In this document: positions 54,822-64,000 of the stretch, piece by piece
How the letters are laid out: every line of letters starts with the position of its first letter
Position numbering within the stretch: position 1 is the stretch's first letter
From: Numida meleagris
Taxonomy: Eukaryota > Chordata > Aves > Galliformes > Numididae
DNA: 64,000 nucleotides
Direction: 5' to 3'
NCBI RefSeq assembly: GCF_002078875.1
Contig: NC_034424.1
Span: 1,527,497 to 1,591,496, forward strand
Notes under the pieces: generated by a model
Seen by the model: the letters and a program-made list of their open reading frames with translations, nothing else
Told to the model about the DNA's origin: nothing
The model's database searches: none
Program-made: the position numbers and the translations under genes

Positions 54822-57800
54822 TTAATTTGAAAGTACTTTTCACATATGTGACTGAAATGTGGTTTTCCTCCCAGACTTCTCTTCTGGATTGATGCAGCTG
54901 CGGTTTGGACTGGGAGCAAGGCCTGCAGCTTTGCTCAAAGCCCAGGGGTATGATGGGGGGGGTTGGGCATCACCCCAGCTCGGTGGCTGTCCATGCTGCC
55001 CCCAGGCTGTCCCAGGATCCCTGGCAATGCCGTGTCTGTGCCAGGCGCTGTACAGGGCTGTGAGATGGCACACAGTAACCCACAGCACGGAGCCCCACAA
55101 GACCTACAGAGCATTTCTCAAATGCTGTACGGAAGGGAAGATGGTCTAAGGGAAAGGAACTACCCGAGAGACTTCAGCCCCATGAGTTTCACTAATGGTC
55201 ACACAGGAAATCTGAGCCTCTCCGCATCCACTTGGCACTGGAGAGCTCCTCTGACCAAGGAGATGCTCCTATGTGCCAGTGGGATAATACAGTCAGCACT
55301 GCCCTTTTGCGCTAATTAATGTTTGCTGGACTTGCAAGCATACAAATCAATGATTCTTCTTGCAATCTTGAAACCTAGTCTCAAATTTCTGTATCAAAAT
55401 GAAAAGCAAGGCAGCGTGCTTTTCTCTGTTGGCATGGCTGTGTTTGTGAGTCAAAACACAACTAATTGCTTGTCATCGCTGGGGTCAGCAGTGCCCTGTG
55501 CCCTCCTCGTGCCTCAGCTGCAGCCCAGCCAGTGCCCATTACACAGTGTCTGCTTCTTGCTGAGCGATGGGTGCGTGCCCAGGGCCGGCTGATGGTGTGG
55601 GGCAGGGGTGGCTGCAGGATGGCTGTGGGTTGTCTGTGGTAGGCCTAGGGCATTGCTGGGTGACTCGTCACCGTGGTGTTGCTGGATCTGGGCTCCTGGT
55701 TTGCTCCGGGCTCTCAGATGGATCCAGCTGCCATCACATTCCTGTGCTTGTACCCCACATCCAGGTACTGGGCGGGCCAGGAGAGGCCACCGGGCTGAGC
55801 GTGCAGCTGGGGGGAACATGGAACGGAGCCACGTGGCCGAAGCACCTGCTGCCTAAAGCTGACGTGGAAGGAGACAGCCTTCCCTTTGCTGTCTGCTGTG
55901 TCTGGGGTGCAACCTGCATTGGCAGAACCCCCCCATTACCCCAGAAAAGCCCCCCGAGGGCAAGCATGGCTGGCTTCAGTTTCATGTGCCCCCTTCCCTT
56001 CCAAAGCAGCTCGGCTCCATGATGCCCAGGGATGGGAGCATGGCAGAATATGGGCTGTGGGCAGCCCCAGTGGGGGTGGTGGTGCATCCCAACATGCAGC
56101 TGCAAGCCTTCCCCGGCCTCCTGACCTGTGCTCCATCCCAAAGTGGTCTCCTGCTCTGGGTGCTGGAGATGGCCCTGCCTGTGTTGCGGTTGGATCATCA
56201 CCAGGGATAACCTCCCGGCTGCTTTCTGGACGCAGGAGGATCCTTTGTTCCTGGGAAAGGGCTGAAAGCTGGACACCAGCTGAACCTCCGAGCGTTCCTG
56301 CAAGCAAGCTGGGAGGATTTGCTTTTACAGCAAGTGATAATGAACCACCCTGAGCTCGTGGGCTTGGAGCATTCTGGGTGTGTGTGGCTGGGGGTTCCTG
56401 GGACAGCTGTCCCACCCATGTCCCCATCCTCCTTCCTGCACTCCAGGCCCCTGGAGGTGGTTGGGTTTTCCCTGCATTTCTCCAGTAACACATCCTGGCT
56501 CCAACCCGAGGAAGCGGGTGCACGTACATGTTCTGCGTGGGCTCAGCTGCCTCCAGGAAAAGGAGTTTGTGATGGAGGGTTCCTAAAAAGGAGTTAATCC
56601 GAGCTGGCTCCATCCACCACAGCCTGCCCAAAGCCGCCTCCGCAGTTGGGTGCTGTCTGATGAGGCTGAGTTGTCCCTGTTTGTATTTCCTTTGCCGTGG
56701 GATGATGATACAGAGGTGATGCAGTGCCAAACCAACACTGCTCTGTTACGCGCCGCAGCATCGTGCCGGCCATACTGGGCTACCTGGTCCCCCAGTGCCA
56801 CCAGTGCTGCTCCTCCTGCAGTGTGCACGCCTCGGTGCCACCCAGAGGGACCTTGCCCTCGCTGCCCAGTGCCTCTGGCCACGATAGCTCTGCCAGGAAC
56901 TGCAGTGGATGTGTGACATTGGCCTGGAGCACAAGAGCAGTGCTTGCAGATGGGCGTAAATTGGGGTACTGCTTCTGGAGGTGCAAGGGCAGCAGTCAGC
57001 CCATCCCCACATACCCTAACAACATGTCCTGCACAAGGGGAGGAAAAGCTAATGAGGAACTCTAGCAGATTCAGTGCTTCAATGCATTTCCCCCTGTAAT
57101 CGTCACTAAAAACATCAGTGCAACAGGGAAGCAACATTTAATTTGAGCAGGGAAGAAGAGAGCGAGGCCAGCTGGCAATAGCTGTGACTGGGGCAGTTCA
57201 TCCAAGGTCCGGAGGAAAATGGATCAGCTTTTGAGATGGCACAGAGGTGGGGTGGAATGCTGGAAGGTGAGGGGTGCAAGCATGCCCTTGGGAAGGGTGG
57301 GAAGGCCCAGGGGAATACAGGAGCAGATACACACACAACAAACACACAGCAAGGAAGGGAGAAATAACATCCAGCACCTTCCAAGTTACGACTGGAGAGA
57401 GAGTGTAGTCAGGACGGAGAGCAAAGGGCTGCAAGGAGAGCAGCCCTGGGCACCGCAGCACCAGCAGTAACACTGCAGGGCTGATGCATCCATAGGTGTG
57501 TGGTGTACTGCAGGGGTGAAGGAATGTGGGGCCTCACTGGGGCTCGCTGGCAGGACAGAGCCTGGGCTGCACCGTGCGAGCCAACGCGCCCGCAGGTGTG
57601 AGGAGTGTCGGTGAAACGCGATAAGAGCTTTCAAATATGCAAAATAGGCAGGGAGCAGGGCTGAGCTCGGCGTGTTCTCCTTGTGCAGGACGTGGAGTCG
57701 GCGCCGAAGAGCACGGGTGAGGTTACACTGCAGGAGATGTGCTGCAGCAGAGAAGCTCCCAGATGGGCTGAGCAGAGCAGCTGCACTGGGCTGGGGGACG

Positions 57801-58107
57801 GAGGAGGTTGGGTTAGAAGTGCTTGGAGTCCATGGGCTCACAAGCTGCTGTTTGCTTGGCTTCTGCCTCCCCTCGGTGCCTGCCCATGGCTCAGCTGTAG
57901 CCCTGTTCTGCCCAGCATGCAGCTGGTCTCACTTGCAGTGCTTGCTCTTATTGAGATCACTCCAGTTTAACATCACTCCTCTGCAATGAGTACGTGTGGG
58001 ATGCTAAAATAGCTGGGTTTAGGCCCAAAGTTTCAGGCACCTGCATCTGCAATTAGCCAGTCTGGGGAACTGGGAGATCAGCGAAGGGCTTCCAGATAGG
58101 ACCGCTC

Positions 58108-58142
58108 TTCCTCCTCCTCCTCCTCCTCCTCCTCCTCCTCCT
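58108..58142. repeat. (CTC)n triplet microsatellite
   Basis: About eleven uninterrupted CTC triplets. Confidence 0.95.
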
Positions 58143-58260
58143 GCTGGGATCACAGCGAGGAGCCGCTCACACTTCCGTGCAGGATGCACATGGTGCCAGG
58201 TTCTCAGTGGACGCTGTTCTGAGCTTACTGACATGGAGCTTCCTATGATATCCCTCAGGC

Positions 58261-58345
58261 TGGGATTCAGCTCCTATCATCACACATCCAGGGAAGGTCT
58301 GAGTAAGTCAGGGCTGGGATTTCCCCAGCCAAGCACCCTGAGCTC
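58261..58345 (+). repeat. Unnamed dispersed repeat, copy 1
   Basis: Shares GTCTGAGTAAGTCAGGGCTG and weaker flanking similarity (an upstream CTGGGA...CAGCTCC block and a downstream TTTCC..CAGCCA block) with 63367-63450, in the same orientation. Confidence 0.6.
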
Positions 58346-60721
58346 AAAGCTCAGATTTCACCTCTACCTGTGTCCCTCTCTGGCTCCTGTAATGTGCCGT
58401 GGTACCTGAATGCTCACTCACATCAAACCCTCGTGGTGTCTCACCTCTAAGCAAAGAGAGAAGAATCTGAAATCCTGGAGCAAGATACTCCTACAGCTTA
58501 ATGGGTTTCCTCTTAAGCTCCTTGTCCAAATCAACAGCAAGAGCCGCGTGCAGGTACGCAAGGAGCAGGGGGTGCTTGGTGCCACATTCCACATTTTCCC
58601 AACACAGCTCTCAATTCCCAGCAGATTTTCTGAGGCTGCAACCAAAGAGGCGCAGTGTGTACCCCACGTAACCCCGTTACCCGGCCCAGTTTGGCATTGC
58701 CGTGGCGAGTTGTTTCTGATGGATCAGAGCAAAGCACTTCCTTCTTCCTGAGATGACTTCATGCATTTCTAACCTGTGGGATGGAGGTTTCTGAGTCATG
58801 GGCTTTCTTCACCTTGCCCAGGGCCCTGCCTCCTCTCTGGGTGCCTCTGGGGGCTTGGAAAGTGTTCTGTGCTTTTGTTTTGAGCGTGAGCTGGTCCTTG
58901 GCTTCCAGATTGTTGCTTATCTTTCCGATATAAAAAAGAGCACGTGCATGTGCCTCAGACCCTGGGTTTGTCCCAACTATTTCAGATGATGTAAGGAGAG
59001 TTTCTGCCCCTCCCTGCGAATTTGCTTTGCACAAACAGCACTGTGGTTTTTGGATGCTTCGAGGTCAAAACGTGGTACTGAGCGTTGCAGAGTGCTTTGG
59101 CCTGATGTAATCCAGCGTCCTCAGCCCCACCAGTGCCCTGGGCTCCATCTCCGGCTGCAAAAGCCACTCCACACTGGTTCTGTTTGTCCCATTTCCCACG
59201 CTGAGCCCTTTTGTGTTCCAGGCTCCTGCCGAAGATCCATTACCTCCAACTCTGAATGCTGCTCCTGATGCATCCAATATTCATTTTATGGCTTTGGATG
59301 TCCGTTGGTGAAATGCACTGATGTCTCTGGACTAGACGGGACGGATGAAGTTCAACTCTTTGGATCCATTTCAACAGAAATTGCTTTTTCACCTCCTTAC
59401 ACCTCGTGGGCAGAAAACCTGCTTCTTGCAATGCTGATTCATCTTAGTTCTCACCTGAGAAGTATTCAGTGACCTGCTTGGACAAGCTCACCTGAGAGTT
59501 ATAAATAAATCCTTGTGTAATCTCGCTCAGATGATAACAAGCTGATGGGTAATTATGATTGCCAATAGGAAAAATACCTGTCCTTACAGGCAGGGGCTTC
59601 TATTCCTGGGTCTCAGCATTTTGAGGTCATGTTATTACTCACGTCCCCAGACTGGGTGCTGGGCAGTGCTGGGGGGATGGGTTAGATGTGAAATGTGGAA
59701 CTTCACCGCGACACCTCCGGGCGGTTAGCACCCATCCCAAGGCACACACAGCTCCGAGGGACAAAGGGAGAAACGCAGCCATCTGCCTCGCAGCTTGGAT
59801 GTGGCTCTGGCTGGAATAAGGGGAACTGGAATGTAAGGCTGAATGTTTGATTTTGGCATTTAACATCCACTGCTCACCTGACGCCCAGGTGCACTTGGTG
59901 GCACTTTGCGTGCCGAGCTGGCCTGAAGCCTGAGTGCTGCGAGTGGGAGGATGCGCCACTAATCCCACCCTGAGTCATTCGCGTGCGGGGACTGGGGCGG
60001 TCCCAAGGGCTCAGGCACCGCAGGGCAAAGCAGCAGCAGCTCCGTGTGATAAATGTTCCCATTGTGTGCTTTGTTGAAACCACTGGCGTGGTTTAGTTGG
60101 AGGGGTTTTGCATCGCTCGTGGGAGGCGGATGCCTGGCAGGGCTTGCAGCCAGGATGCTGAGTGTGGGTTCAGCCATCAGAGCTGAAGGAAGAGCCGTTT
60201 TCCCCCCAGTGTCACCCACATCCATGAGATGATGGCTAAAGAGGCTGCCTGAAGTGATGCCTCACCCTTTAGTACTTCTCTTCCCACAAACAGAACATAA
60301 TTAGGAGATTTTAGAAGCAGCGGTTTCCGTCCCCCAAGCCTTCTGCACTTTGCCTTGTTGAGGAGAAAAAGCCACCACAAGCCATCAAAATTCCATCTTT
60401 ATGTCCCGGTTGTGTCTCAGGTTTAAGCACTCACCCTTGAAGTGTATGAGGCTGCCCTCAGGAAGGTGTTTTCAGGAGCAAGTGTCACAGTGAGCCATGG
60501 GCTCTGGCATTTGGTTGAAATGGGGATTAGGGATGATGGCAAAAGCCATAGGCAGTGTTGTCACCCAGAGTTCCTGACCCATCCCCTGTGCCCGAGTGTC
60601 AAAGAGACCTGGAAATGGGTTTCCATGAGTTGGAGTGTCTGCCTCGGCAGCTAAATTTTGTTTCTGTTTAAGACCTGGCTTCTGTTGGAATCATCCCCAT
60701 GTCTGTCCCCTTGGTGGGCCT

Positions 60722-60808
60722 GCCACAGGCAGGGGGTTGGAACTCAATGATCCTTGCGGACCCTTCCAACCCAAGCCATTCTATGATTCTAATCTATGAT
60801 TCTATGAA
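60722..60808 (+). repeat. CR1 3'-end fragment
   Basis: Contains GGTTGGAACTCAATGATCC, CCCTTCCAACCCAAGCCATT and two terminal GATTCTA blocks. Plus orientation. Confidence 0.88.
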
Positions 60809-61607
60809 GTTAGCAGCTAAATCAAAGATCCCATGGAGAGTTGGAGGTCTCTCTAGCAGGTTTGTGGGCACTCAGCCCCTTCAGGCTCTGTTTAGTCATC
60901 ATAAGGCCCAAGGAATTTGAACACGAGCAATGGTTTTTTCCTTTTCTGGGCATAGCTGGGATTGAGCTTGCCAGAGCAAGTGCTGAGGTTTCCTGGACCA
61001 TAGTGCAGAGATTGCACAGGATCATAACAGAAACTGGGGTCTCCCAGCCATGCATGGATGGGTTGGGAAGGCAGCAGAGTTTACCTGTCCTCAGGCTCCA
61101 TTCCTGCTCTTCATAGCAGATATGTGGATTTTAATGAAGGTTACACTCTCAAAAGCATCAGAATATCTTGAGAGAAAGCTTTGTGATAGACAGCTGTAAT
61201 GCAGGGAGCAGAATTGGGAAGGAGCACGCTCTCATTTCGCCAGCGCGTGCCCGCGGGCAGGTTCGGGGTGCTGGAGCAGAGACATTCCTGGGCAGCTGTG
61301 AGTCAGCCCAGCTCCTCCCATGGCATCTTCACTCATCAAAGGTGGGTATTTATAGCACGGGTAGGAGCGGGGAGAGAAATCAAAGAACAGCTTCCCATAA
61401 AGACACATAAATCACTCCAAGAGTTCAGCTCTGGGGTTCTGCGTTACCTGCTTTAACGAGAAAGAATAAAAGCACTGTTGGTATTAGCAATATTTTTTAG
61501 TATTATTTCATCGGGCTGCTGTTTGAATTAAAACCGTCTTTGGGCAGAGAGATTTTTCCGTGCAATTCTCCCAGCTTTCAGAGCTACCCCAGCAGGCCGC
61601 TGAGGAC

Positions 61608-62150
61608 ATGATGCCTTACACGGGAGAAAACCTCTTCTCCAGCACAGATCTGCTGAAAAACAATTCAGAAAGTCTGCCCAGACCACTGCTCGCGGTCCGA
61701 GCTGTCGGGAGACCTCCAGGCCTTCCGACAAAACGGAGCAGGAAAGCCAGGAGGGTGCTGTACCCAGCCCGGGTGAGAAAATATTTACCACGCCCGAAGA
61801 AAGACCTAGCCAAGCGGTGGCTGCTTGTGTGTGCTGGCATCGTCCTCGTGCAGGTGCTAACTGAGGAGCCTGAGCGAGAGGGACTGGCAGGAGGAAAGGT
61901 TCCTAGGGAGCAGCTCTGCACACCGGATGCACGGCTCGGAGCTGCACACCTCGGGGCTGCACGGCTCGGAGCTGCGGAGAACCGCTCCAGAGAAGACAGA
62001 GCCGCTCCAGAGGCCCCGGCAATCATTCTCTCATCAGCTTCCAGGCACCAACCTCTTGTGCAAACCACGGATGTGCCACGACAAGCTGGGAGACGGCTGC
62101 ACGGCTCCCGCGGGCAGTGCCTGACTGGTTTATCCCGTGCAGCGCGCTGA
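61608..62150 (+). pseudogene. Truncated TOR4A-like (torsin-4) paralogue without AAA+ domain
   Basis: An open frame of about 180 codons from ATG 61608; the same frame is open upstream to a possible acceptor (CTCCCAG) near 61573. The segment KARRVLYPARVRKYLP and the hydrophobic stretch after it align without gaps to TOR4A KSRIVLYPDKTKRYLP and its membrane segment; I count 18 identical of 39 residues by eye. Upstream is a weakly similar acidic/hydroxyl stretch. After the hydrophobic segment the similarity ends: no ENLDDN, Walker A, Walker B or GCK motif follows. The tail is instead low-complexity, with an 18-bp sequence repeated 30 bp apart (61928 and 61958). Most likely a decayed partial duplicate of TOR4A. 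Alternatives are a short expressed membrane protein, or an exon of a gene continuing by splicing at CAG/GTGCTA near 61854. Homology of the core is likely; functional status is unknown. Confidence 0.7.
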
Positions 62151-62353
62151 GCTGTGGTGAGAAGCTGGCCTGCGCCTGCTCCTGCCCATGGCTGCTGCAG
62201 CACTGCCAGCTGCACAGCTGCCCTGTGAGCTGCGGCACTCCTCCGAGGGGACACGAGGACTCTGGATGGTGACATGGGGCCGCTGATGGCCAAGGAGGCA
62301 CTGAAGAGAGCCCAGGGCTGCAGTGAGTGCACGTTTTAATGCTGATCCAAGCC

Positions 62354-62426
62354 GGGAGTTGGACTCGATGATCCTTACGGTTCCCTTCCAGCTCGGGATA
62401 TTCCACGATTGATTCTGTGATTTGTG
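62354..62426 (+). repeat. CR1 3'-end fragment
   Basis: Contains GAGTTGGACTCGATGATCCT, GGTTCCCTTCCAGCTCGGGA and a decayed terminal GATTCTGTGATT. Plus orientation. Confidence 0.85.
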
Positions 62427-63366
62427 ACTGTGATTAGAGGTCGCGTCACCAGGAGCTGTAACAAAAGGCTGCGGGCACAGTCCTGCGTCGGGTTCGTAGT
62501 GCGCTAACCTTCCTGTGACTGCTGTGTAACTCCTTTCCCTGCCTCTGTTTGCATGCTTAGTGTGCGTCAGTTCTCACAAATCACAGCTCAGCTCTCGGAG
62601 CTATCTATGAGAGCACACAAGTCCTGTGAGCTTTCCCCCCTTTGCAGTGCTGTAGGAATAAAGCTGCTGGGATCAGACTTCCACAGTGTGCGCCAACCAA
62701 AACTTTTAATTAAGTTTGCTGCCCTGTCGTGCGCCCAGAACTGCTGACTGTCCTGGGGAAATAAAACTGCCCAACCAGCAAGAACGGGGGGGTCAGAGCC
62801 ACAGCAGCGCTGGGGCACAGACTTGTTGGTGCCAGCACCGGGAGAGGGTTCGTGGAGCTGGGTCACAAAAGCCACAGCACCGGGGTGAGATGTCGGCTTG
62901 GGAAAGAGCTGGGCCATCACTAAAGCAAGCCAAGGGAGGTGGTGGGAAAGAGCTCTTAGAAGGGGAAGTTGAGCCAGAGGTCACCAGAGAGCCCTTCTAA
63001 CCTACGCTTCCACTGTTTCCATGCTTATCAAGGGGTTACTGGGAATGTAGAATGCCTTGTGGTTCTAAGTGTGAAATATGGGATCACAGACTGCTCCAGA
63101 GTGCCATGACCACAGATTTCTTGAACAGAGTGAGTGTGATGGCATCTGGCTCTGCATAGCAGGGTGCAGCTCAGGGTGAGGCTGCTGCTTCCCCGACATG
63201 GACGGGTTCCTTGCGTTAGGAATAAAGACATCAGGCTCATGACCTGCTCCCTGTCTGGCTACAGGGCTCTTTGCAGGGAGACTCCAGTGGCTCTTTGCTG
63301 GAAATGCCAGGCCCAGGACTTTCAGTGGATACTGTTGTGTGTCTGCTGGGTTACCACTCATCCCCT

Positions 63367-63450
63367 GGGACTAGGCTACAGCTCCCTTAATTATACATCT
63401 CCAAGTCTGAGTAAGTCAGGGCTGGGTTTCCTCAGCCACGCACTCTGCGA
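63367..63450 (+). repeat. Unnamed dispersed repeat, copy 2
   Basis: Partner of the copy at 58261-58345, sharing GTCTGAGTAAGTCAGGGCTG and weaker flanks. Confidence 0.6.
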
Positions 63451-64000
63451 GGAGCCTGTCCTGGAGCCCTGGCATGGGGAGGGGTCCCCTGGACACATTT
63501 CCCAAGCCATGGTCTGTGCTCCAGCCATACATATATTCTGTGTCAGGGCTTCTCTGATGAAGGTCAGTCCCAAAAGGCCACAATATGGCTTTGCAGCCCC
63601 AGCTTTGCCCTTCAGGCCTCCAGCCCCAAATCCCAGCCTGCAGAACAGCTTCCAAGTTGTGCTACTTTATGCAAGGCCGTGTCCAGACGGACTTTCAAAA
63701 CTTCCAGGCACAGAGATTCTACTAACTCCTTGGCCAACCTCTTCCAATTGCTTGGGACTGACTTCATCTAATTTCCATGACAGACAGCTGATGTGACTCA
63801 CCTGTCTCAGAAACCAACAGCAATTGTTTCCTCAGGCCCTGATAAGAACAGAATTCAAATGTTTTTGTAATGACTGCACGTGACCCAGGAGTGGAAGGAA
63901 GCTGGCTTGCACACACAGTGATTGCAGAAGAGGTGTGGAAAAGCCCAGAGGGGCACTGCAGGCCAAAACACCGAAACAGAGAAGAGCAGCATGCTGCAGG

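Larger units (their letters stand above)
54822..61559. other. Intergenic DNA downstream of TOR4A
   Basis: No recognisable gene. It contains a CCT/CTC triplet microsatellite (58108-58142), one copy of an unnamed dispersed repeat (58261-58345) and a CR1 3' end (60722-60808). NRARP, the usual neighbour of TOR4A in mammals, is not in the window. Confidence 0.5.
62151..64000. other. Non-coding DNA to the window end
   Basis: Apart from a CR1 3' end (62354-62426) and a dispersed repeat copy (63367-63450), nothing is recognisable. Confidence 0.5.

Overview
This is vertebrate nuclear DNA, almost certainly a bird and probably a galliform such as chicken. It carries split genes with GT-AG introns, nine or more CR1 LINE fragments (most showing the avian hallmark 3' end ATTCTATGATTCTATGA or its reverse complement), a mariner-type element with paired inverted ends, CpG-island promoters and two assembly gaps (20915-21364 and 37711-38151). 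The gene content corresponds to human 9q34.3. No prokaryotic, CRISPR, tRNA or rRNA features were seen.

Layout, left to right: (1) 1-10.2 kb holds the last eight coding exons of NSMF (+), a synapse-to-nucleus messenger; its upstream exons lie outside the window. (2) 10.2-19.9 kb is intergenic with no recognisable gene. It contains a CR1 copy and a reverse-transcriptase remnant just upstream of TPRN. (3) 20.3-32.7 kb is TPRN (taperin, +): a GC-rich first exon broken by an assembly gap, a 9.3 kb intron, then three short exons. (4) 34.4-36.7 kb is SSNA1 (-) in three exons, tail to tail with TPRN. (5) 36.7-46.3 kb is ANAPC2 (+), the APC/C cullin subunit, in 13 exons that all join in frame. SSNA1 and ANAPC2 are head to head with only 36 bp between their start codons. 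(6) 46.5-52.4 kb is GC-rich DNA with a 17-bp minisatellite and CpG islands leading into TOR4A. (7) 52.5-54.0 kb is the single coding exon of TOR4A (torsin-4A, +), with an unusual 11-residue Cys/acidic tandem repeat at its N-terminus. (8) 54.8-64 kb is mostly non-coding. At 61.6 kb it holds a truncated TOR4A-like reading frame that keeps the basic-plus-hydrophobic segment but has no AAA+ ATPase.

The genes are not one pathway: NSMF is neuronal signalling, TPRN is hair-cell stereocilia and PP1 binding, SSNA1 is centrosome and microtubule, ANAPC2 is cell-cycle ubiquitin ligation and TOR4A is an ER/nuclear-envelope AAA+ protein. What links them is conserved order: TPRN-SSNA1-ANAPC2 with the same relative orientations as in mammals. 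The points most worth a second look are the truncated torsin-4 paralogue, a duplicated piece of an ANAPC2 exon-intron boundary buried in an SSNA1 intron, the 36-bp divergent promoter, and the period-11 repeat in TOR4A. Exon boundaries were set by hand from splice signals, frame continuity and remembered human family sequences; no alignment program was run.
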